Assembly: GCA_964520985.1 (NCBI GenBank)
Contig: CAZFPB010000001.1
Location: 248,001 to 312,000, forward strand
Source of the DNA: CAYSGL01 sp964520985
GTDB taxonomy: Bacteria > Pseudomonadota > Alphaproteobacteria > Micavibrionales > Micavibrionaceae
Length of the DNA stretch: 64,000 nt
Direction of reading: 5' to 3'
Shown here: in pieces, positions 42,827 to 50,547 of the stretch
Layout: each line of letters starts with the position of its first letter
Position numbering within the stretch: the first letter of the stretch is position 1
Position numbers and translations under genes: made by a program
Notes under the pieces: generated by a model
Database searches by the model: none
What the model was told of the DNA's origin: nothing
The model's input: only the letters and a program-made list of their open reading frames with translations

Positions 42827-43599
42827 CCCCGATTACCGCTTCGACCTTCCTCTCTGATCCACGCATCAGCCATGGGTTCTTTACTCGGCAGGGCGGTGTG
42901 AGCGAAGGGCTGTATGACAGTCTTAATTGCGCGCCGGGTTCGAGCGATGATCCGGCGCATGTTCTGGAGAACCGTCAGCGGGTGATTGCGCATCTGAAAG
43001 CGGATCATCTGGTGACCTTATACCAGCAACACACGGCCGATTGTTACTACGTGAACCAGCCGTTAGATGAAGGCCAGCCGCGCCCTGTAGGCGATGCGCT
43101 GGTAACTGACACGCCGGGGCTGGCGCTTGGTGTTTTGACCGCCGACTGCTGCCCCATATTATTCTCCGGCACCAAGGAAGATGGCTCACCGGTGATCGGT
43201 GCGGCGCATGCAGGATGGGGCGGCGCCCTCAAAGGGGTGCAAAGAACGACCGTATCGAAAATGCTCGAAAGAGGGGCAAAGCTGGAAACCATCCGAGCCA
43301 TTATCGGTCCATCGATTGCGCAGGTTTCGTACGAAGTGGCCGATGACTTTGCGCGACCCTTCCTGATCCAGGATGATGATAATGAGCGTTTCTTTATGAC
43401 AGGGCGCTCGGGTCACCTGCAGTTCGATGTGCCAGGTTATAATGCTCTGCGTCTGGCCGGAATAGGGGTTCAAAACATCCGCATCACCGGGGAAGACACC
43501 TATGCCGATGAGGCGCGCTTCTTCAGTTACCGCCGTGCGACCCACCGGGGCGAGCCGGACTATGGCCGCCAGATTTCCGCTATTGTGATTAATACTTAG
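42823..43599 (+). CDS. pgeF: Peptidoglycan editing factor PgeF (YfiH family)
   Basis: Copper/zinc-site protein once called polyphenol oxidase, now linked to removing miswired muropeptide precursors. The 258 residues have HGFFTRQGGVSEG, YQQHTADCYY, LTADCCPI and GAAHAGWGGALKG, which carry the conserved His and Cys metal ligands. Coupled by an ATGA overlap to the methyltransferase gene. Confidence 0.93.
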   Translation: MTPITASTFLSDPRISHGFFTRQGGVSEGLYDSLNCAPGSSDDPAHVLENRQRVIAHLKADHLVTLYQQHTADCYYVNQPLDEGQPRPVGDALVTDTPGLALGVLTADCCPILFSGTKEDGSPVIGAAHAGWGGALKGVQRTTVSKMLERGAKLETIRAIIGPSIAQVSYEVADDFARPFLIQDDDNERFFMTGRSGHLQFDVPGYNALRLAGIGVQNIRITGEDTYADEARFFSYRRATHRGEPDYGRQISAIVINT

Positions 43600-43676
43600 A
43601 AAAACATTGATTTGTGCAGCGCCGTTTTCTATGGTGCCGACATCAGGTTATAACAACTTTATGGGAAAGACAGACG

Positions 43677-44609
43677 ATGAAAATCATCGCCGGCAACTCC
43701 AACCGTCCTCTGGCTGAAGCGATTGCCGCTTATCTGGAGATCCCTCTTACCAAAGCCTCTATCCGCCGTTTCTCCGACATGGAAGTGTTCGTCGAGATCA
43801 TGGAAAACATCCGCGGTGAAGACGTGTTCGTTATCCAGTCGACCTCGTACCCCGCAAACGACAACCTGATGGAACTGCTGATTACCATCGATGCGCTGAA
43901 GCGCGGTTCCGCCCGCCGTATCACGGCCGTCATCCCGTACTATGGCTATGCCCGTCAGGACCGTAAAACCGGGGGACGTACGCCGATCTCGGCCAAGCTG
44001 GTCGCGAACCTGATTACCTCGGCCGGTGCCGATCGCGTCCTGACCATGGAATTGCACGCCGGTCAGATTCAGGGCTTCTTCGATATTCCTACTGACAACC
44101 TCCACGCGACACCTGTGCTATTCCCGAACCTGAAAGCCAAATTCGGCTCGGACGATCTGGTCATGGTCTCTCCGGATGTGGGCGGCGTCATGCGCGCCCG
44201 CGCGATGGCCAAGAAAATGGATTGCGATCTTGCGATCATCGACAAGCGCCGTGAACAAGCGGGTGTGTCAGAAGTTATGAACGTCATCGGGGATGTATCG
44301 GGCAAGACCTGCGTACTGATCGATGACATTGCCGATTCTGCGGGGACGCTGTGCAACGCCGCCGTCGCCTTAAAAGAAAACGGCGCCAAGGAAGTGCATG
44401 CCTATGTCGTGCACGGCGTTCTGTCGGGCGGGGCCGTGGCCCGCGTCGCCGCCAGCCCGCTCGAAAAACTCGTCATCACCGATTCCATCGGCGCGACCGA
44501 AGCGGTCCGTGTGTCCCAACATATCGAACAGCTGACCGTTGCCCCGCTGATCGGCGAGGCGATCCGCCGCATTCATGAAGAACGGTCAATCTCTGCGCTG
44601 TTCAAGTAA
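43677..44609 (+). CDS. prs: Ribose-phosphate pyrophosphokinase
   Basis: Makes PRPP from ribose 5-phosphate and ATP. From ATG 43677 (GGGAAAG upstream) the 310-residue product shows RFSDMEVFVEI, YYGYARQDRKTGGRTPISAK with the flexible ATP loop, HAGQIQGFFDIP, and the PRPP loop VLIDDIADSAGTL. The frame opens at 43614 but the longer N terminus has no family match. Transcribed separately from pgeF, with a 77-base gap. Confidence 0.97.
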   Translation: MKIIAGNSNRPLAEAIAAYLEIPLTKASIRRFSDMEVFVEIMENIRGEDVFVIQSTSYPANDNLMELLITIDALKRGSARRITAVIPYYGYARQDRKTGGRTPISAKLVANLITSAGADRVLTMELHAGQIQGFFDIPTDNLHATPVLFPNLKAKFGSDDLVMVSPDVGGVMRARAMAKKMDCDLAIIDKRREQAGVSEVMNVIGDVSGKTCVLIDDIADSAGTLCNAAVALKENGAKEVHAYVVHGVLSGGAVARVAASPLEKLVITDSIGATEAVRVSQHIEQLTVAPLIGEAIRRIHEERSISALFK

Positions 44610-44635
44610 CAGAGAGCGGATATGAGTATACTGAC

Positions 44636-45076
44636 ATGGATGACATTAAAAACTCTGTAACGACTGGTCAGCTTGTTGAAGCGGCCATAAAGTATCAAAG
44701 GCCGCTCGCTTGCCTGTTTAATAACGTTGTCTCCAAGAATCCCATGAAAATCTACATAAAAAAGAAGTCTGGCGAAGAGCTGTATTATGATGGCCCCAGC
44801 GATTACACCAATCCCGATTTGCGGCGCGTAGTCATAGAAGGAATAGTGCCAAAGGCCCATGAATTGCTGGAGACCGCTAAAGCAAAAAATTGCGAAACGG
44901 CTATTCGTCAATTGCTGGGCGTCGGCATTGCGCAATTGGTAGAACGGCAGGATGTTTCCCTTATTGACCTGTTTAAAGAAAGGGCCAGAAGCTCTATTCC
45001 TTATGAGTATCAAACACGCTTCTCAGTAAAAAACCTTCAAAAGTTTGGCGTGCACATACGCTTTAATCAAAAGTAA
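44636..45076 (+). CDS. Hypothetical protein, 146 aa
   Basis: Not recognised. Soluble, basic, mostly helical (TAKAKNCETAIRQLLGVGIAQLVERQ) with no signal peptide. TATACT (44627-44632) lies 3 bases before the ATG. No Shine-Dalgarno is evident. Its 3' end overlaps by 14 bases the end of the convergent P-loop NTPase gene, and prs ends 27 bases upstream. Base composition is lower in GC than prs, suggesting a different history. Confidence 0.6.
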   Translation: MDDIKNSVTTGQLVEAAIKYQRPLACLFNNVVSKNPMKIYIKKKSGEELYYDGPSDYTNPDLRRVVIEGIVPKAHELLETAKAKNCETAIRQLLGVGIAQLVERQDVSLIDLFKERARSSIPYEYQTRFSVKNLQKFGVHIRFNQK

Positions 45077-45755
45077 TTTTTTGACGACCAGGCAGCGGCG
45101 GAGTTTTCGCCGGCAGTGATCTGAGGCGCGCCAATTCTTTTTCTTGGTCATTTGAAAAATGATCTTCCAGTCTGCTCCAGTAAGCCGCAAATTGCGGATC
45201 ATCCAGCAAAGCTTCTTTAAACAGAGTGATCGTCAACATATCGTCGAACGGCTTGGGTAAAAAGGAGGAAGCAGGATCTTTCTTAATTTCCAGCCAGACC
45301 GGTGATTCAGGATCTGCATAATACCTGTGGCGGTTGGCATTCGAGACAATGAAAATGCCGCTATTCTTGTCTTTTTCAAAAGTCCGGGAAAGCCTTGCCT
45401 TGATATCATCCGCATCAAATAAAGTATTGCTGTTAAAGGCGAAGGTGATGTCGCGATTATTGCATGTCCTAACCTGCGATACAGTCATTGAGGCCTGCAT
45501 GGGGTAACGCTCCATGAACATCTTTTCGTCAGGCGGAATAGAGACAGTCTCTTCATAGGAAAAGTCATCCATCCAGCTTTTGAGCATGGCCTCCGCCACA
45601 AGTGATTTTCCGGTTCCCGCCTCTCCATAAATAGAGATAACAGGGATATCTTGTGGGTTTATCAGGTGATGTTGGTTGATGGCGTGCGCCAGATATGCCG
45701 ATAGCTGCATCAGCTCGGTTCGATCATAGGTTCGGGCATACTTGGTGTCAGGCAT
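45063..45755 (-). CDS. Small P-loop NTPase of unknown function
   Basis: The 230-residue product has a clear Walker A, GEAGTGKS at residues 44-51, on a beta strand (PVISIY). A region near 100-130 (NRDITFAFNSNTLFDADD) may hold the second nucleotide motif, but no textbook Walker B is obvious. It resembles small ATPases such as TsaE or kinases only in the P-loop. Start taken as ATG 45755, because a consensus promoter sits directly upstream and predicts transcription starting at that A; the frame itself opens at 45812. Leaderless translation is therefore possible. Confidence 0.7.
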   Translation of the reverse strand: MPDTKYARTYDRTELMQLSAYLAHAINQHHLINPQDIPVISIYGEAGTGKSLVAEAMLKSWMDDFSYEETVSIPPDEKMFMERYPMQASMTVSQVRTCNNRDITFAFNSNTLFDADDIKARLSRTFEKDKNSGIFIVSNANRHRYYADPESPVWLEIKKDPASSFLPKPFDDMLTITLFKEALLDDPQFAAYWSRLEDHFSNDQEKELARLRSLPAKTPPLPGRQKITFD

Positions 45756-45761
45756 AGGCAG

Positions 45762-45790
45762 ACTATACGAATATTCATAAATTATGTCAA
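45762..45790 (-). promoter_or_regulatory. Consensus promoter of the P-loop NTPase gene
   Basis: On the minus strand TTGACA (45790-45785), 17-base spacer, TATAGT (45767-45762). The spacer begins TAATTTATGAATAT, so CATAATTTATG forms a palindrome overlapping the -35 box; the promoter at 47392-47421 has nearly the same sequence. The predicted start coincides with the ATG at 45755. Confidence 0.65.
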
Positions 45791-45846
45791 TAAAGCCGGT
45801 TTTCCCTTGCAAGAATCGCAGAATTCCGCTTTATTCCGCCCCAGAA

Positions 45847-45870
45847 GAGCGGCACCCCTGGAGGCCGCTC
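45847..45870 (+). promoter_or_regulatory. Hairpin in the rplY leader
   Basis: Stem GAGCGGC/GCCGCTC (45847-45853 and 45864-45870), loop of 10, ending 28 bases before the rplY ATG. No T run follows. It may regulate or stabilise the rplY message. Confidence 0.4.
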
Positions 45871-45898
45871 GTAACATATTGAAAAAGGAACTACAGCC

Positions 45899-46546
45899 AT
45901 GACGAAGCACTATGCTCTGAAGGCGGAGGCACGTACGAAAACCGGTAAGGGGGCAGCTCGTACACTTCGCCGCGAAGGGAAAATTCCAGCCGTAATTTAC
46001 GGCGATAAAAAAGAACCAGTCGGTATCACGCTGCCGCTGAAAGAAGTCACCCTTGAAATGAACAAAGGTCACATGTTCACGACCCTGTGCGATATCGCCG
46101 TAGGCGGCGACAAGTATCAGGTTCTGGCACGCGACATTCAGGTTCACCCGGTTACGGATTTCATTGAACATGTTGACTTCCTGCGCGTATCCGACAACAC
46201 CAAGCTGACCGTGAGCGTTCCTGTGCACGTAGAAAACTACGATGACAGCAAAGCCGCAATGGGCAAAGGCGTTATCAATTATGTTCGTCACGAAGTTGAA
46301 ATCGTCTGCCTGGCGAAAGCCATTCCGGAAGAAATCACGATCGACCTGTCGACCGCTGAAATCGGCGATACGTACAAAATCAGCGATGTGAAACTGCCAA
46401 AAGGCGCCACATCCGCTATTACAGATCGCGACTTCACGATCCTGACGATCGCGGCTCCGAAAACGGCTGCGGAAGACGCTGCGGAAGATGCTGCCATTGA
46501 AGGTGACGCTGCTGCTGCTCCTGCCGCCGAAGGCGACAAGGCTTAA
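45899..46546 (+). CDS. rplY: 50S ribosomal protein L25/general stress protein Ctc
   Basis: Binds 5S rRNA in the large subunit. The 215 residues are the long Ctc form: the L25 domain (MTKHYALKAEARTKTGKGAARTLRREGKIPAVIYG, about 1-90) and the C-terminal TL5 domain with VHVENYDDSKA...GVINYVRHEVEIVCLA. A final 35 residues are Ala/Glu/Asp-rich and probably disordered. It is followed by a terminator and by pth, a common pairing in bacteria. Confidence 0.95.
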   Translation: MTKHYALKAEARTKTGKGAARTLRREGKIPAVIYGDKKEPVGITLPLKEVTLEMNKGHMFTTLCDIAVGGDKYQVLARDIQVHPVTDFIEHVDFLRVSDNTKLTVSVPVHVENYDDSKAAMGKGVINYVRHEVEIVCLAKAIPEEITIDLSTAEIGDTYKISDVKLPKGATSAITDRDFTILTIAAPKTAAEDAAEDAAIEGDAAAAPAAEGDKA

Positions 46547-46560
46547 TCATTTTAGAGAGG

Positions 46561-46591
46561 AGGCGGGCGGCCATGGTCTCCCGCCTTTTTT
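46561..46591 (+). terminator. Rho-independent terminator between rplY and pth
   Basis: Stem AGGCGGG/CCCGCCT (46561-46567 and 46580-46586), 12-base loop, T run at 46586-46591. It lies just after the rplY stop; pth starts 38 bases later, so it may only partly stop readthrough. Confidence 0.75.
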
Positions 46592-46629
46592 CATTTTTGG
46601 CCTACCGCCGCACCAAGGAGATGGCGCCC

Positions 46630-47202
46630 ATGTGGCTTCTCGTCGGGCTCGGCAATCCGGGCAAAGAACATCAGAACCAGCGGCATAATGTCGGCTTCAT
46701 GGCGATTGATGAAATCGCCCGCGAATATAATTTCCCCGCATTTAAAAAGAAATTCGATGGCGAGCTGAGCGAAGGCCGCATTGCCGATCAACGCGTAGCG
46801 CTGTTAAAACCCATGACTTATATGAATGTATCGGGGCAAAGCGTCGGTCCTGCGGCCAAGTATTTTAAAGTCACGCTCAATCAGGTGATTATTTTCCATG
46901 ACGAGCTGGATCTGCCACCGGGCAAACTGCGCGTGAAAAAAGGCGGCGGGCATGGCGGGCACAATGGCCTCAAATCCACCGACGCGCATTTCAGTTCGCA
47001 GGATTACTGGCGTGTGCGCCTTGGCATCGGACATCCAGGCGACAAGGATCGCGTTACAGGCTATGTGCTGGGTGATTTTTCCAAGGAAGAGCAGAAGTGG
47101 CTCCCGGAGTGGCTACAGGTTATTACCAAGCACACACCGCAACTGATCAACGGCAAACCCGATGATTTCATGACTAGCGTCGCGCGCGATTTCACGCCTT
47201 AG
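46630..47202 (+). CDS. pth: Peptidyl-tRNA hydrolase
   Basis: Recycles peptidyl-tRNA dropped from ribosomes. I start at ATG 46630 (AAGGAG 9 bases upstream); ATG 46621 touches the Shine-Dalgarno and 46573 lies in the terminator. The 190 residues show VGLGNPGKEHQNQRHNVGF with catalytic His19, HDELDLPPGKLR with the conserved Asp, and GGGHGGHNGLKS. Standard length and motifs. Confidence 0.95.
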   Translation: MWLLVGLGNPGKEHQNQRHNVGFMAIDEIAREYNFPAFKKKFDGELSEGRIADQRVALLKPMTYMNVSGQSVGPAAKYFKVTLNQVIIFHDELDLPPGKLRVKKGGGHGGHNGLKSTDAHFSSQDYWRVRLGIGHPGDKDRVTGYVLGDFSKEEQKWLPEWLQVITKHTPQLINGKPDDFMTSVARDFTP

Positions 47203-47207
47203 ATAAA

Positions 47208-47366
47208 TTAGAGGATGCGGGTGTTATTCTGCTCATAGGCCGGCTTCATGCTGGCGGTGAGAATATCCATTGTGGGAAGGCCGAAGCTAATGGCCGCGCT
47301 CATCGCTGTTACCGTATTGATCTGCACAGACTGGCTGTTCTTTTTTATGCTTTTCAACTTCACCAT
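47208..47366 (-). CDS. Small hypothetical protein, 52 aa
   Basis: A 52-codon frame with AGGAG 8 bases before the ATG and a promoter-like pair upstream, giving a leader of about 20 bases. The product begins MVKLKSIKKNSQ, has a moderately hydrophobic middle (TVTAMSAAISFGLPTMDILTA) and ends EQNNTRIL. It is basic at the N terminus and could be membrane-associated or a short structural peptide. No known match. Converges on pth with a 5-base gap. Confidence 0.6.
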   Translation of the reverse strand: MVKLKSIKKNSQSVQINTVTAMSAAISFGLPTMDILTASMKPAYEQNNTRIL

Positions 47367-47391
47367 GATGACACTCCTGTAATGGGATTAC

Positions 47392-47421
47392 ACCATACGG
47401 TCATATTCATAATTATGTCAA
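47392..47421 (-). promoter_or_regulatory. Promoter of the 52-aa gene with palindrome
   Basis: TTGACA (47421-47416), 18-base spacer, TATGGT (47397-47392) on the minus strand. The sequence TTGACATAATTATGAATAT includes the perfect palindrome CATAATTATG and is nearly identical to that in front of the P-loop NTPase gene. Confidence 0.6.
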
Positions 47422-47428
47422 TGTATAA

Positions 47429-47644
47429 TTAAGGTGCACGCAGAGGTTTGTAACAAACATTGCCCATATCTTCTGATTGCTCAGGTAGGAGGGGTGTAGG
47501 GCAGGCAGGGGCCGCGCTCTTGGTGAATTCGTATGTCGCAAAGCCTGCGAATATCACGGTCATTGCTCCAATAATGTAGTAGTGAATGGTGCAGGGATAG
47601 GGATTCTTCAGATATTCTTCTTCCGGATCATGAACGTGATGCAT
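47429..47644 (-). CDS. Small single-pass membrane protein, 71 aa
   Basis: Not recognised. Excellent Shine-Dalgarno (AAAGGAG 6 bases before the ATG). The product has an N-terminal acidic/His-rich segment (MHHVHDPEEEYLKNP), one membrane helix (HYYIIGAMTVIFAGFATYEF) and a short C-terminal part with two cysteines. Topology is probably N-in. It lies between the 52-residue gene and ychF, in the same direction as the former. Confidence 0.7.
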   Translation of the reverse strand: MHHVHDPEEEYLKNPYPCTIHYYIIGAMTVIFAGFATYEFTKSAAPACPTPLLPEQSEDMGNVCYKPLRAP

Positions 47645-47761
47645 TTTGACTCCTTTGGTGCAAGCAAGGGTGAACGAGCTTATGGTAACCTACATTTTTA
47701 TTCGATAAAACGAAAATATGTGGTACGTAACCCGCTGTAAGATAACAAAAAGGGACAGTTT

Positions 47762-48862
47762 ATGGGCTTTAATTGCGGAATTGTAGGTTTACCGAACGTC
47801 GGAAAATCGACCCTGTTCAATGCGCTGACGGCGACCGCCGCCGCGCAGGCCGCGAACTTCCCGTTTTGTACGATCGAGCCGAACGTCGGCAAAGTCGCCC
47901 TGCCGGATGAGCGCCTCGATAAAATTGCCGCCATCGGCAAATCGCAAAAAATTGTCCCGACGCAACTGGAATTCGTCGATATCGCTGGCCTTGTCAAAGG
48001 CGCCAGTAAGGGCGAGGGGCTGGGCAACCAGTTCTTGGCCAACATCCGCGAGACGGATGCGATCATCCATGTGCTGCGCTGTTTTGAAAATGGCGACATC
48101 GTGCATGTGGAAGATTCCGTCGACCCGATCCGCGACGCTGAGATCATTGAAACAGAATTGATGCTGGCCGATTTGGAATCGATTACCAAGCAGACCGACA
48201 ACCTCGCCAAGAAAGCCAAGGGCGATAAAGACGCCAAAGCCAATCTGGATTATGCGCTGATTATCAAGAAAGCGCTGGAAGACGGTAAGCCGGCGCGCAC
48301 GGTCAAGCCATCTAACGAAGATGAAGTGAAGTGGGTGCATAACCTGCACCTATTGACGGCGAAACCGATTTTATTCGTATGCAACGTTAATGAAGACGAC
48401 GCCGCCACCGGTAACGATTTCACCAAGAAAGTCGAAGCCATGGCCAAGGCGCAGGGCGCGCCAAGCGTGATTATCAGCGCGGCGATTGAATCAGATATTG
48501 CGCAGCTGGAAAGCGCCGAAGAGAAGGCGGAATTTTTAAGCGGTATCGGTCTCGATGAGCCTGGCCTCAACAAAATTATCCGTGCGGGCTTTGATCTATT
48601 GGGCCTGCAGACATACTTCACGGTGGGACCGAAAGAAGCTCGCGCCTGGATGATCCGCAAAGGTGCCAAAGGGCCGGAAGCAGCCGGCGCCATTCACACC
48701 GATTTTGAAAAAGGCTTTATCCGCGCCGAAGTGATTTCTTACAATGATTTCGTAACGCTGGGCGGCGAACAAGCTGCTAAAGAAAACGGCAAGCTGCGTT
48801 CGGAAGGCAAAGACTACGTCGTCGACGATGGCGACATCATCCTCTTCCGCTTTAACGTCTAA
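47762..48862 (+). CDS. ychF: Redox-regulated ATPase YchF
   Basis: OBG-family P-loop protein that prefers ATP and interacts with ribosomes. The 366 residues have G1 GLPNVGKSTLFNALT near 8-22, FPFCTIEPNVGKV, G3 DIAGLVKGASKGEGLGNQFL, the coiled-coil insert, and a TGS domain at the C terminus (YFTVGPKEARAWMIRKG...VDDGDIILFRFNV). Ends 3 bases before the stop of the convergent 529-residue gene. Confidence 0.97.
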   Translation: MGFNCGIVGLPNVGKSTLFNALTATAAAQAANFPFCTIEPNVGKVALPDERLDKIAAIGKSQKIVPTQLEFVDIAGLVKGASKGEGLGNQFLANIRETDAIIHVLRCFENGDIVHVEDSVDPIRDAEIIETELMLADLESITKQTDNLAKKAKGDKDAKANLDYALIIKKALEDGKPARTVKPSNEDEVKWVHNLHLLTAKPILFVCNVNEDDAATGNDFTKKVEAMAKAQGAPSVIISAAIESDIAQLESAEEKAEFLSGIGLDEPGLNKIIRAGFDLLGLQTYFTVGPKEARAWMIRKGAKGPEAAGAIHTDFEKGFIRAEVISYNDFVTLGGEQAAKENGKLRSEGKDYVVDDGDIILFRFNV

Positions 48863-48865
48863 GGA

Positions 48866-50455
48866 TTAATTCAGCGCAAATTGTTGGGTTTGACTAACGG
48901 GCGCAGGGCGAATATGCGAAGCTTCGTCCGACAACATACCTCTGCGCGCGCCATCGAATTGTGAGACGAGACCTTTCAGGTCAATTGGTGTCTGGCTATC
49001 AGGCTTTTGGAATTGAATATCACTATCGGGTGTGGCAGGCGTAGCGTCTTTTTGCATATCCAGAAGTTCTTTTTTTACATCATCCAGACGGCCTGCCTGA
49101 TAAATCGTTTCAAGCGTATTATTAAAACCATCCTCTGCCTGACGCGAAAGAACCAGCGCTTGACCTCTGTCAAAATCGAGACCGCCTACTTTGAAATTAC
49201 CGCCGGTAGTATCGCCCAGAGAAATCTGTCCGGCAATCATGCCCTGTTTATATTGAACAAGCGTAGCGACATCTTCCGACATGCCATCGCTCACCGCGGC
49301 GGGCAGGCTTGCATAAATATCGACGGCTTCCAATGTTGCAGCTGAATATTGCACGCCAGCTTCCAGTTTCATGGAATCTGGTACCACAGGCTCATCGATC
49401 TTCATATCCATGGTCGCCGTGCGCGGCAGTGTCTCGAGACCTTTGGTGTACCAGTCTTTGCCCTCTTGCGTAATGATCTTCGCCAGATAGGTCTGGCCTT
49501 TTGGCGTGTCTTGTCCACCAAGTGCTTCAAAGCGTTCGCGTTGCGAGTCTGATAAATAGTCATTCGGTACGGCGCGCAGACCGCCTTTATCAGCCAAGGC
49601 CTGAAGTGCCGCAGGGTTAATGCCGCCTTGACCGTTATCAAGCGTAGCGGGGAAACCGCTTGTATCGAGGCCGGTCTCGATCAGCTTGCGCGCCATCACC
49701 GTATCTTTGATATCAAAGGAGCCCTTGTCATACATGGCTTGCCATTGGGTGATGACGTTGGCGTTGTTGTATTTGTCTTGCGCATAATCAGCGGCGGCAC
49801 CATCAGCCTGAATGCCCATATGGGTGTCCATAACATATTGATCCATGGCTACGCGCAGATCTTGCGAGGGTTGCCCATCTACCACGAAATCTTCGTCCAA
49901 ATAGCCCAGCTGTTGCAGACCTTTTTGCACAAAAGCAATATCGGTTCTGCGTTCTTGCGTTTGTTCTACAGCCAATTCCTGGGCGGCTTTATTTTCTGCC
50001 GCTTGAGCAAACGCGCTTTTCAGAGCTATCGGGTCATTGTTCTCATAAAAATCAGCAATACCTTCGAGCGCGGTGATTTCACTGGCGCTCAAGTCCTGAT
50101 CGGATTCGGCGAAGTCAATGCCTGCAGGTAGCTCAATGCCAGCCTGCTGCATATACATCAGGTGCGCCATTCCGATGCCGCGCATGTCATTAGGTGTTTT
50201 GGATTTATCGCGGATGGCGGATTTTAAATTGGCGCCAGCCTGATCGCGCGGTGAAGGCTCTTGCGCTTTTGGATCGAAATTATCCATCGTGCCTTGCGGC
50301 TGGCCGACCGTACTTTTCAGCAGGTAATTAATTTCGGTGATAACGTGGTCTTGCTTGGAAGCAGACGACAGGCTGCTCATATCCGACTGATCTTCGCCGG
50401 TGAGAGCGCCGATACCGTTTAAAGCAGAATTAAGCTGGTCGTCTGAAAAATCCAT
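48866..50455 (-). CDS. Hypothetical protein, 529 aa, with peptidoglycan-binding-like segment
   Basis: Not recognised as a whole. It is acidic, Gln/Asp/Ala-rich and lacks a signal peptide or membrane segment. A segment near residues 180-215 (FVQKGLQQLGYLDEDFVVDGQPSQDLRVAMDQY) looks like a peptidoglycan-binding type 1 repeat, with the LGY...DG...A...Y pattern. The rest is helical with irregular repeats of Asp/Gly turns. No close neighbours share its direction except the distant ilvE. A type of effector or structural protein is possible, but unproven. Confidence 0.7.
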   Translation of the reverse strand: MDFSDDQLNSALNGIGALTGEDQSDMSSLSSASKQDHVITEINYLLKSTVGQPQGTMDNFDPKAQEPSPRDQAGANLKSAIRDKSKTPNDMRGIGMAHLMYMQQAGIELPAGIDFAESDQDLSASEITALEGIADFYENNDPIALKSAFAQAAENKAAQELAVEQTQERRTDIAFVQKGLQQLGYLDEDFVVDGQPSQDLRVAMDQYVMDTHMGIQADGAAADYAQDKYNNANVITQWQAMYDKGSFDIKDTVMARKLIETGLDTSGFPATLDNGQGGINPAALQALADKGGLRAVPNDYLSDSQRERFEALGGQDTPKGQTYLAKIITQEGKDWYTKGLETLPRTATMDMKIDEPVVPDSMKLEAGVQYSAATLEAVDIYASLPAAVSDGMSEDVATLVQYKQGMIAGQISLGDTTGGNFKVGGLDFDRGQALVLSRQAEDGFNNTLETIYQAGRLDDVKKELLDMQKDATPATPDSDIQFQKPDSQTPIDLKGLVSQFDGARRGMLSDEASHIRPAPVSQTQQFALN

Positions 50456-50547
50456 GTGTCCTAACCTTGCCCCTATTATACGGAAAAAGATTAAGAATTC
50501 GCAAAAAGACCCTAAGGGGTGATAAATTGCCCTTTTATATCAAATAA

